A stretch of DNA of 64,000 nucleotides from Oryzobacter telluris (GTDB taxonomy: Bacteria; Actinomycetota; Actinomycetes; Actinomycetales; Dermatophilaceae): the NCBI RefSeq assembly GCF_043099285.1, contig NZ_CP170723.1, forward strand, positions 2,356,001-2,420,000. Direction: 5' to 3'. Numbering within the stretch: position 1 is the stretch's first letter; every line of letters begins with the position of its first letter. A model generated the notes under the pieces. That model searched no databases. It was not told where the DNA came from and worked only from the letters and a program-made list of their open reading frames with translations. Shown here in pieces: positions 8,961 through 15,726 of this stretch. The translations under genes and the position numbers were made by a program.

Positions 8961-9898
8961 CGTGCGGCCTCCGTGGCGGCGAGGCGCGCGGGGTCGAGGT
9001 CGGCGAGGAAGACGCGCTGGAGCATGTGCCAGTCGGCCGGGTGCTCGCGCACGGCCTCCCCGAGGACGTCGGCGCACGCCTGCGTCATCGCGGTCACCTT
9101 CTCGCGCGTGGTGCCCGACTCCGGCACGGCGACGGGCGGGTGGAAGGTGATGACGATGCCCCAGCCGCGGCCCCGCGGCTCGTGGCGGATCGAGACGGGG
9201 TGCAACGGCCGGCGTTCGGTGAGGGCGAGCGCGGCGGGGCCTGGCGCCATCCGGGCGGGCTGGCCGCAGAAGTCGACGACGACGCCCTTGGAGGTGAGGT
9301 CGCGGTCGGCGAGCAGCGGGATGATGCCGGGCCGCCGGGCTGCCTCGCGCAGCGCGGGGAACGGGTTGCCCGACCCGGTGAGCGGGATGATCGTCATCCC
9401 CAGGCCCTCGCGGAACGCGAGGAACTCCTCGAAGACCTCCTCGGGCTCCAGCCGCTCGGCCACCGTGGTGACCTGGCCGAGGAAGACCGCGCCCCAGGCG
9501 CCGGCGAGGTCCCAGTTGCCGAGGTGGCCGAGGAAGGCGATGACCGACCCGCCGCCGTCGATGACCTCGCGCACCGGCCCGTCACCCTCGACCCGAACCC
9601 GGGCGAGGATGTCGTCGGGGCCGAGCTCGGGCAGGCGGAAGGCCTCGCAGTAGTACCGCAGGTAGCGGCGCATGCCGTCCTTCGTCAGGGCGTCGAGCGC
9701 GGCGTCGTCGAGGTCGGGGCGCACGCGGGCGTAGTTCGAGCGCATCCGCGCCGCTCCCCCGCGCGCGACGGTGACGTCGGCCGCGACCTCGAACAGCCGG
9801 TAGGCGACCCGCTCGGGCAGCCGGCGCACGGCGCCCCAGCCCACCCGGTGTCCCGCGAGGGCGAGCGCGTCGCCGAGGCCGGCGGGCAGCAGGCTCAC
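8957..9898 (-). CDS. phosphatidylinositol mannoside acyltransferase (PatA/LpxL family)
   Basis: 313-residue member of the HtrB/LpxL lysophospholipid acyltransferase family. In this operon it should acylate the mannose of PIM1/PIM2 as PatA does. Seen: the HX4D catalytic motif HLGNWD (H125-D130), a downstream ARRPGIIPLLADRDLTSKG segment, and a C-terminal HPADWHMLQRVF typical of the family. The GTG start overlaps the pgsA stop by 4 nt (GTGA) and the gene overlaps pimA the same way. It acts at the inner face of the membrane. Confidence 0.9.
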   Translation of the reverse strand: MSLLPAGLGDALALAGHRVGWGAVRRLPERVAYRLFEVAADVTVARGGAARMRSNYARVRPDLDDAALDALTKDGMRRYLRYYCEAFRLPELGPDDILARVRVEGDGPVREVIDGGGSVIAFLGHLGNWDLAGAWGAVFLGQVTTVAERLEPEEVFEEFLAFREGLGMTIIPLTGSGNPFPALREAARRPGIIPLLADRDLTSKGVVVDFCGQPARMAPGPAALALTERRPLHPVSIRHEPRGRGWGIVITFHPPVAVPESGTTREKVTAMTQACADVLGEAVREHPADWHMLQRVFLADLDPARLAATEAAR

Positions 9899-10509
9899 GC
9901 CGCGCTCAGCGCCTGCTTGCGCACGGCGAGCATCCGCTGGACCACCGTGACCAGGCTGGCCAGGGCCAGCAGGGCGAGGACGACGCCGAGGACGACCGTG
10001 GGGAGGTGGAACAGGCCGGTGAGCCCGGTGGCGACGAGGACGACGACGAGCCGGTCGGCGCGCTCGGCGATGCCGACGTCGGCGGTCATGCCCAGGCCCT
10101 CGGCCCGCGCCTTCGCGTACGAGACGACGCTGCCCAGGATGAGGCAGGCCAGGGCGAGCGCGGCCATGTAGGCCTCGTCGCCGTTGCCCGCGTACCAGAG
10201 GACGAGCCCGCCGAAGATGGCCGCGTCACCGACCCGGTCGAGGGTGGAGTCGAGGTAGGCGCCCCACCGGCCGGACCGGTCCTTCATCCGCGCCATGATC
10301 CCGTCGACGGTGTCGGAGAAGACGAACGCGGTGATGACGAGGGTGCCCACGAGGAACTCCCCGCGTGGGTAGAACGCGAGCGCGCCGAAGCAGACACCCA
10401 GCGTCCCGATGACGGTGACGACGTCGGGGCTGATGCCGAGCCGGACGAGCAGCCGGGCGACGGGGGTGAGCACCGTGGTGAAGAAGGCGCGCGCGTATCG
10501 GTTCAGCAT
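9895..10509 (-). CDS. pgsA: phosphatidylinositol phosphate synthase (CDP-alcohol phosphatidyltransferase)
   Basis: 204-residue integral membrane enzyme making phosphatidylinositol phosphate from CDP-diacylglycerol and inositol 1-phosphate, the first committed step of PIM synthesis. The complete CDP-alcohol phosphatidyltransferase signature is present: D66, D69-G70, A73-R74, G83, D87, D91 within SDTVDGIMARMKDRSGRW. About six hydrophobic helices are visible. It is the first gene of the coupled minus-strand operon. TACGCT lies 10 nt upstream of the ATG, so the leader would be very short. Assignment to PI-phosphate rather than phosphatidylglycerol-phosphate synthesis rests on operon context. Confidence 0.9.
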   Translation of the reverse strand: MLNRYARAFFTTVLTPVARLLVRLGISPDVVTVIGTLGVCFGALAFYPRGEFLVGTLVITAFVFSDTVDGIMARMKDRSGRWGAYLDSTLDRVGDAAIFGGLVLWYAGNGDEAYMAALALACLILGSVVSYAKARAEGLGMTADVGIAERADRLVVVLVATGLTGLFHLPTVVLGVVLALLALASLVTVVQRMLAVRKQALSAA

Positions 10510-10605
10510 GGTGCCGCCCAGCGTAGCCGCGCGGTGCGGGCCCTTCGTGCCACCGACCGCCCACCACGCCTTGTGCGCGCGGGCCGACAGGTGAATGGTG
10601 GATCC

Positions 10606-12705
10606 ATGAGCGGCAGCGTGGCTCCCAGCGTCAGCGGCACGACCGGCATCCGCAACGTCGTCCTCGTGGGCCCGAGCGGCTCGGGGAAGTCCCGGCTCTT
10701 CGACCACGTGGTCGAGCAGTGCGTGGCGGGGAGGTCGGCCCGGGGACGCACCGAGCCCACGACGGGGCTGCGGGCCGCGACGGTCGCCACCGGAGGGGTG
10801 GTGCTGACCCTCCTCGACGCGCCGGGTCACCCCGACTTCGTCGGGGAGGTGCGAGCAGGGCTGAGGGCGGCGGATGCCGCCCTCTTCGTCGTCTCGGCCG
10901 CGGACGGTGCCGACGCCCAGAGCCGCGCCCTGTGGCACGAGTGCGCGCTCGTGGGGATGCCGCGGGCCGTCGTCATCACCCAGCTCGACGCCCGCGACGC
11001 CGACTTCGCCGCGACCCTGGAGGACTGCCGGGCCCACTTCGGTGCCGGGGTCCAGCCCCTGGGGGTCCCCGTGGCGGGGTCGGCCGGTGCCGTGACCTCG
11101 ATCGCCGACCTCCTCCTCGGCGAGCTGCACGACTACGGGTCCGGCGGCCGCACCGTGCGCCCGGCCGGGCCCGAGCACGCCGACGTCTTCGACACCTACC
11201 GGCCACCCCTGATCGAGGGGATCATCGAGGAGTCCGAGGACGGCGCCCTCATGGACCGCTACCTCGAGGGCGAGGAGCTCGACTTCGCGACGCTGGAACA
11301 CGACCTGCTCACCGCGGTGGCGCACGGCACCTTCCACCCCGTCCTCCCCGTGTCGGCCGAGACCGGCGCCGGCGTCGGTGTGCTCCTTCACCTCGTCGAG
11401 GCCGGGTTCCCGCACCCGGGCCTGCACGCCCTGCCCACGGTGACGTCGGTCGACGGCGGCGCGCCCATCGCCATCACGGCCGACCCCGACGGGCCCCTCG
11501 TCGCCGAGGTCGTGCACACCGAGTCCGACCCCTACGTGGGCCACCTGTCCCTGGTGCGCGTGTTCTCCGGTCGGTTGCGCGCCGACCGGCCGCTGCACGT
11601 CTCGGGCCACCTCGAGCTCCTCGGCGGGCCCACCGGCGAGGGCCACGCGCCGCACGACGAGGACGTCCGGCCCGGCGCCATCGCCTCACCCCTCGACGGC
11701 GAGCTGCTGACCAGGGCCGAGGCCGTGGCGGGCGAGGTCGTCGTCGTCACCAAGCTCGCGAGCGCCCAGACCTCCGACACGCTGTCCTCCCCCGACGCCC
11801 CGCTGCTCGTCACGCCCTGGGCGCTGCCCGAGGCGCTGCTGCCGGCGGCGGTGGCGGCCGCGACGCGCGCCGACGAGGACCGGATGCCGGTGGCCTTCCG
11901 CGAGCTCGCGGCGGAGGACCCCTCGCTGCGCATCGAGCACGACGGGGGCACCGGGCAGGTCGTCCTGTGGACCACCGGGCCGGCGCACCTCGACCTCGTC
12001 CTGTCGCGGCTGCGCTCGCGCTTCAACGTCGGCGTCGAGCAGGTGCCGATGAAGGTGGCGATGCGCGAGACGGCGTCGTCGCGGGCGGAGGCCCAGGGCC
12101 GGCACGTCAAGCAGTCCGGCGGGCACGGGCAGTTCGCGGTCTGCCACCTCGTCCTCGAGCCGCTCCCCCGCGGCAGCGGCGTGGAGTTCGCCGAGAAGGT
12201 CGTCGGCGGTGCGGTCCCGCGCCAGTTCATCGGCAGCGTCGAGAAGGGCGTGCACCACCAGCTCGGCAAGGGGCTGCTCGCCGGGTGGCCGGTCACCGAC
12301 GTGCGGGTGACCCTCACCGACGGCAAGGCCCACTCCGTCGACTCCTCGGACATCGCCTTCCAGACCGCCGCCGGGCTCGCCCTGCGCGAGCTCGCGTCGC
12401 CCTCGACCGTGTGCCTGCTCGAGCCGGTCGACACGGTGAGCGTCACCGTCGACGACGACTACCTCGGCGCCGTGATGACCGACATCGGCACCCGCCGTGG
12501 CCAGATCATCGGCTCGGCACCGGCGCCCGACGAGGCGGGGCGCTCGGTCCTCGAGGCCGCGGTCCCCCAGCTCGAGCTGCTCGACTACGCGATCGCGCTG
12601 CGCTCCATCACCCACGGCACCGGCAGCTTCCACCGTGAGCTGCGCGGGTACGAGCAGCTCCCCGACCGGCTCGCCCGCGAGCACCTGGCCGGCGCCGCGT
12701 CCTGA
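10606..12705 (+). CDS. elongation factor G-like protein (EF-G2 type)
   Basis: 699-residue EF-G paralogue with the full EF-G domain order: G domain, domain II around 330-420, and C-terminal domains III-V including GGHGQFAVCHLVLEP and a terminal YEQLP. The P-loop GPSGSGKS (22-29) and DAPGH (71-75) are present. The distance between them is about 22 residues shorter than in housekeeping EF-G, with the RGITI switch-I segment missing, and the guanine motif reads TQLD rather than NKxD. It is therefore probably not the main translocase. In actinobacteria such proteins are annotated EF-G2 or FusA2-like; the function is poorly defined. GGTGG precedes the ATG by a few bases. Confidence 0.9.
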   Translation: MSGSVAPSVSGTTGIRNVVLVGPSGSGKSRLFDHVVEQCVAGRSARGRTEPTTGLRAATVATGGVVLTLLDAPGHPDFVGEVRAGLRAADAALFVVSAADGADAQSRALWHECALVGMPRAVVITQLDARDADFAATLEDCRAHFGAGVQPLGVPVAGSAGAVTSIADLLLGELHDYGSGGRTVRPAGPEHADVFDTYRPPLIEGIIEESEDGALMDRYLEGEELDFATLEHDLLTAVAHGTFHPVLPVSAETGAGVGVLLHLVEAGFPHPGLHALPTVTSVDGGAPIAITADPDGPLVAEVVHTESDPYVGHLSLVRVFSGRLRADRPLHVSGHLELLGGPTGEGHAPHDEDVRPGAIASPLDGELLTRAEAVAGEVVVVTKLASAQTSDTLSSPDAPLLVTPWALPEALLPAAVAAATRADEDRMPVAFRELAAEDPSLRIEHDGGTGQVVLWTTGPAHLDLVLSRLRSRFNVGVEQVPMKVAMRETASSRAEAQGRHVKQSGGHGQFAVCHLVLEPLPRGSGVEFAEKVVGGAVPRQFIGSVEKGVHHQLGKGLLAGWPVTDVRVTLTDGKAHSVDSSDIAFQTAAGLALRELASPSTVCLLEPVDTVSVTVDDDYLGAVMTDIGTRRGQIIGSAPAPDEAGRSVLEAAVPQLELLDYAIALRSITHGTGSFHRELRGYEQLPDRLAREHLAGAAS

Positions 12706-12706
12706 C

Positions 12707-12723
12707 ACCGGCCGCCTGCCGGT
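12707..12723. terminator. short hairpin between convergent EF-G2 and HIT genes
   Basis: ACCGGC and GCCGGT form a 6-bp stem with a 5-nt loop immediately after the EF-G2 stop codon and before the convergent HIT gene end. It is weaker than the other hairpins in the window. Confidence 0.45.
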
Positions 12724-12742
12724 CGCGGGTGACGCAGCCCGG

Positions 12743-13318
12743 TCAGGCGGGCCAGTGGGCGACGAGTCGCGAGCGGACGTCCTCGAGGAGCATCGGCAGC
12801 GCCTTGGTGCGCGCGACGATGGGGAGGAAGTTCGCGTCGCCGCCCCAGCGCGGCACCACGTGCTGGTGCAGGTGCGCCGCCACGCCGGCCCCGGCGACGG
12901 CGCCCTGGTTCATCCCGAGGTTGTAGCCCATCGGGGCCGAGGCCGACTCGAGCGCCGCGATGGCCGCCTTGGTGAGGGCGGTGAACTCGGTGGTCTCCTC
13001 GTCGGTGAGGTCGACGTACAGCGCCACGTGCCGGTACGGGCAGACGAGGACGTGTCCCGGGTTGTACGGGAAGAGGTTCATGACCACGTAGCAGTGCTCC
13101 CCGCGGTGCACGACGAGCCCCTCGGCGTCGTCCTTGCCGGGGGCGGTGCAGAAGGGGCAGCCGTCGCCGCCTTCGGGGTCGGGGCGGTCGCCGGCGATGT
13201 AGACCATCCGGTGCGGCGTCCAGAGCCGCTCGAAGCCGTCGCCCTCCCCCGCGAAGCCGTCGGCGGACTCGGCAACCAGCCCGGCAGGTGCGCCCGCGGG
13301 CTCCGTCGTCGGCTCCAT
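12743..13318 (-). CDS. HIT-family hydrolase/phosphorylase (Ap4A phosphorylase-like)
   Basis: 191-residue histidine-triad protein acting on nucleoside phosphoanhydrides such as diadenosine polyphosphates. The triad HLHQHV (H149, H151, H153) is intact, and CPFC at 54-57 supplies half of a probable zinc site, as in actinobacterial HIT proteins encoded near thrS and pgsA. The ATG lacks a Shine-Dalgarno but TAGGAT (13325-13330, complement) lies 6 nt upstream, indicating a leaderless message. In many actinobacteria it directly follows thrS; here GNAT, SDR and RNA loci intervene. Confidence 0.92.
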   Translation of the reverse strand: MEPTTEPAGAPAGLVAESADGFAGEGDGFERLWTPHRMVYIAGDRPDPEGGDGCPFCTAPGKDDAEGLVVHRGEHCYVVMNLFPYNPGHVLVCPYRHVALYVDLTDEETTEFTALTKAAIAALESASAPMGYNLGMNQGAVAGAGVAAHLHQHVVPRWGGDANFLPIVARTKALPMLLEDVRSRLVAHWPA

Positions 13319-13389
13319 GACCCGATCCTAGGTGCGCGACCGCTGACGTCCCGGCGGCCGGTCGGTGGTGTCGCGGCCATGATGGAGCC

Positions 13390-13848
13390 GTGCGCCCCCT
13401 GGAGACCCGACCCGTCGTGCGCCGGGCCACCGCGGCCGACGCCCCCGCCCTCGCCGACCTCTTCTGGCGCACCCGCGAGGCCAACAGCGGCACCATCCCG
13501 ATGGCCGTGCACCCGCGCGGGAGCGTGCTGCCGTTCGTCGCCGGCCTCGTCGAGCACGCGGAGGTCTGGCTGGCCGAGGACGACGGCGCGCCGGTCGCGC
13601 TGCTCGTGCTCGACAGCGGCGACCTCGAGCACCTCTACGTCGACCCCGGCCACACGGGCGCCGGGCTGGGCTCGCGCCTCGTCGAGCTGGCCAAGGAGCG
13701 GCGCCCGGACGGCCTGGCGCTGTGGACGTTCGTCAGCAACACCGGCGCGCAGCGGTTCTACGCCCGCCACGGGTTCGACGTCGTGGGCGGCACCGACGGC
13801 GACAACGAGGAGGGTGCGCCGGACCTGCGGCTCGCGTGGCGCCCCTGA
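13390..13848 (+). CDS. GNAT-family N-acetyltransferase
   Basis: 152 residues with the GNAT fold. Motif A, which binds acetyl-CoA, is HLYVDPGHTGAGLGSRLVELA (V/I-x-P-x-x-x-G-x-G-x-G/S), and motif B is TFVSNTGAQRFYARHGF. The substrate cannot be told from sequence; the family acetylates small amines, peptides or antibiotics. GTG start at 13390; no convincing Shine-Dalgarno. It is divergent from the HIT gene and ends 12 nt from the convergent SDR gene. Confidence 0.87.
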   Translation: MRPLETRPVVRRATAADAPALADLFWRTREANSGTIPMAVHPRGSVLPFVAGLVEHAEVWLAEDDGAPVALLVLDSGDLEHLYVDPGHTGAGLGSRLVELAKERRPDGLALWTFVSNTGAQRFYARHGFDVVGGTDGDNEEGAPDLRLAWRP

Positions 13849-13860
13849 GCCCAGCGGCGC

Positions 13861-14688
13861 TCAGCGCAGGTGGCTGGCCCCGTTGAAGTCGACCACGGCC
13901 CCCGAGGCCCACTCGGCACCCGGGGAGGCCAGCGTGCAGACCGCCTGCGCCACCTCCTCCGGGGTCGCCACCCGGCCGAACGGGCTCTGGGCGCGCACGG
14001 CGTCCCCGCCCGGGCCCTCGAGGGCGTACCCGGCCATCTCGGTACCGATGAAGCCCGGTGCGATGCTCGTGACGGCGATGCCGTACCGGCCCAGCCGCTG
14101 CGCCATCGACTGGCCGAAGGCGTGCAGCGCGGCCTTGCTCGCGCCGTAGGCCGGGATGTCGGGCTCGCCCCGGTAGGCGCCGCGCGACCCCACGTTGACG
14201 ACCCGCCCCACGGACACACCGGGCGCCGGCGGGGTGTCGATCATCTGCCGGGCGACGCACCAGGTGAGGTTGGCCGGCCCGAGGAGGTTGGTCGCGATGG
14301 TGCGCTCCCACACCCGCACCCAGTCCTCGTACGAGGTCTCGTCGAGCGGGTGGTCGCCCCGGCGGCTGCCGGACCCGGTCTCGGGCGCCACGATCATCGC
14401 GGCGTTGTTGACGAGGACGTCGACGCGTCCCAGGAGGTCGGCCGCCTCGTCGGCCAGGCGGCGGACCGCGTCAGGGTCGGACAGGTCGGCGGCGACCCGG
14501 CCGTGCCCGTCGCCCTCGAGCCCGGCCAGCACGGCGTCGGCGAGGTCGCGGCTCGCAGCGCCGCGGTGGTGCACCACGACCCGGTCGCCCATCGAGGCGA
14601 AGACCCGGGCGACGGCCGCCCCGACCCCGCGGGACGCACCGGTGACCAGGACGCCGCGGGAGACCGGCTCGTGCTCGTGCTCGCTCAT
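13861..14688 (-). CDS. short-chain dehydrogenase/reductase
   Basis: 275-residue classical SDR using NAD(P)H. Seen: the cofactor motif TGASRGVGAAV near residue 16, NNAA at the end of strand 4, the catalytic YxxxK as YGASK, and a C-terminal substrate-loop sequence SIAPGFIGTEM. Arginine after the glycine motif and the HHRG stretch favour NADP(H). Its substrate is unknown. TAGGGT (14696-14701, complement) stands 7 nt before the ATG with no Shine-Dalgarno, so the message is probably leaderless. Confidence 0.87.
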   Translation of the reverse strand: MSEHEHEPVSRGVLVTGASRGVGAAVARVFASMGDRVVVHHRGAASRDLADAVLAGLEGDGHGRVAADLSDPDAVRRLADEAADLLGRVDVLVNNAAMIVAPETGSGSRRGDHPLDETSYEDWVRVWERTIATNLLGPANLTWCVARQMIDTPPAPGVSVGRVVNVGSRGAYRGEPDIPAYGASKAALHAFGQSMAQRLGRYGIAVTSIAPGFIGTEMAGYALEGPGGDAVRAQSPFGRVATPEEVAQAVCTLASPGAEWASGAVVDFNGASHLR

Positions 14689-14715
14689 GCCCGCCACCCT
14701 AGGACCCTCCTCCCA

Positions 14716-14784
14716 CCCCGACGCATTGCGCTCAGCGAACGCGGAACCGGGTCGATCGCGGTCGCTGAGCGCAGTCAGTCGGGG
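14716..14784. terminator. interrupted inverted repeat overlapping the end of a GNAT gene
   Basis: Outer arms CCCCGAC (14716-14722) and GTCGGGG (14778-14784) enclose a perfect 12-bp stem TGCGCTCAGCGA (14727-14738) with TCGCTGAGCGCA (14762-14773), then CGCG/CGCG. It covers the stop codon of the minus-strand GNAT gene and lies upstream of the SDR start. It is probably the GNAT terminator. Confidence 0.7.
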
Positions 14785-15254
14785 GGTGGTGACGCGAGGC
14801 GGAGCTCCATCAGCCGCTCCGACGGCGGGCCGAAGCCGACCCGCTCGTACAGGGTGCGGGCCTCCGGGACCGCGTTGAGCTGCACGCGGGTCACCCGGTC
14901 GGTCGCCGCCCAGTCGAGGAGGGCGCGCAGCAGCCGCTCCCCCAGTCCCAGGCCGCGCACGTCGGCGGCGACGTAGAGCAGGCTGACGTGGAACCAGGCG
15001 TCGGCGGGCCGGTGGGTGCTCGGCAGCTTCTGCACGCGCGTGCCGTGCACGACGCCGAGCGGTCGGCCGCGGACGTCCTCGGCGATCCACGTGCGGCGGG
15101 CTCGGTCGCGCAGCCACGCGTCGGCGAACGCGTCGAGGAAGCCGGGCGCGACCGTGCCGCCGCGCTCGCGCTCGTCCTGGATGTGCAGGGCCCCCACCGA
15201 GAACGCGTCGGCCGGCACGGCCTCGCGCACCCGCACCCCGTCGGCGTCGTCCAT
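14775..15254 (-). CDS. GNAT-family N-acetyltransferase
   Basis: 159-residue GNAT. The acetyl-CoA-binding motif A is LLYVAADVRGLGLGERLLRALL, followed by QLNAVPEARTLYERVGF (motif B). GGAG lies only 2-3 nt before the ATG at 15254. Upstream, the minus-strand leader contains an alternative pairing (15273-15284 with 15350-15361) and a candidate small RNA, so expression may be controlled by the leader. The substrate is unknown. It is not closely related to the GNAT at 13390-13848. Confidence 0.85.
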   Translation of the reverse strand: MDDADGVRVREAVPADAFSVGALHIQDERERGGTVAPGFLDAFADAWLRDRARRTWIAEDVRGRPLGVVHGTRVQKLPSTHRPADAWFHVSLLYVAADVRGLGLGERLLRALLDWAATDRVTRVQLNAVPEARTLYERVGFGPPSERLMELRLASPPPD

Positions 15255-15349
15255 GGCTCCAGCATGGCCCACGGCCCCACACCTCGCGCCCGCATCCGGC
15301 CGGATCCGCGGCCTCCCCCGACTCCCCCGCGCCCATCCCCCGGGCACAA

Positions 15350-15533
15350 AGGTGTGGGGCCCCGGGGAGTATGAGTCTCCGGGGCCCCACGAGTGACTCG
15401 GCATGATGCTCCGCGTCTCACGAGATGGACTCCGCTCACCCACCACCCTCATCACCGGGTGGCTCCGTGGGGTTGCCCCCTCGGCGTGGTGCTCGGCCTT
15501 CTCTCGATCCCTCCGCCACCGAAGTGGTGGAGT
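15350..15533 (-). ncRNA. candidate structured small RNA or leader RNA between thrS and a GNAT gene
   Basis: Within the 472-nt gene-free gap I see a minus-strand promoter, TTGCGG (15563-15568), 17-nt spacer, TAGAAA (15540-15545). The predicted start is near 15533. The RNA would open with a hairpin closed by a UUCG loop (15511-15532: 4 bp, one mismatch, 4 bp). Next comes GGGG-GCAA-CCCC inside CCG/CGG, then CCACCC/GGGTGG around an 8-nt loop, and finally a strong terminator hairpin (15354-15390). UUCG and GNRA loops in succession suggest a real RNA. It matches no class I can name. The protein-coding alternative (small plus-strand ORF 15393-15632) looks unnatural. Confidence 0.45.
15354..15390. 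terminator. 15-bp GC-rich hairpin ending the candidate RNA
   Basis: GTGGGGCCCCGGGGA (15354-15368) pairs with TCTCCGGGGCCCCAC (15376-15390) with one G-U pair and a 7-nt loop. Part of its left arm (15350-15361, AGGTGTGGGGCC) can instead pair perfectly over 12 bp with 15273-15284 (GGCCCCACACCT), close to the GNAT start codon. The two hairpins are mutually exclusive. Confidence 0.65.
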
Positions 15534-15605
15534 GGGATATTTCTAGTCGTCGTTCTGGTGCGCCGCAAGTGCGTTGGCGCAGATTTCCGGGACGACTTTT
15601 CGAGA

Positions 15606-15627
15606 TCGGCGTGTCGTCGGCGTGTCG
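15606..15627. repeat. 11-bp tandem direct repeat downstream of thrS
   Basis: TCGGCGTGTCG occurs twice head to tail (15606-15616 and 15617-15627) in the gap between thrS and the candidate RNA. No function is apparent. Confidence 0.6.
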
Positions 15628-15659
15628 CGTGACGGCCGTGACGAGCTCCCGCTCAACCC

Positions 15660-15692
15660 CTCACGCTCGTCCCGAATGGTGGGACGCGTGAG
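15660..15692. terminator. thrS terminator hairpin
   Basis: CTCACG (15660-15665) pairs with CGTGAG (15687-15692), and CGTCCC (15668-15673) with GGGACG (15681-15686), around loop GAATGGT. It lies 35 nt beyond the thrS stop codon on the minus strand. Confidence 0.6.
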
Positions 15693-15726
15693 ACACGGCT
15701 GTCGTCGACCGCGACCGACGACCGGG

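Noticed and set aside
15400..15545. Assignment of the gap RNA as a SAM, glycine or T-box element.
   Set aside because: Fragments such as GGAGGGA, GGCAACC and GCCGAGGGGGCAA are suggestive, but required core segments and downstream gene functions are missing.
15393..15632. Possible 79-codon plus-strand gene in the thrS-GNAT gap.
   Set aside because: The peptide is unnatural in composition, there is no Shine-Dalgarno, and the region has strong RNA hairpins instead.
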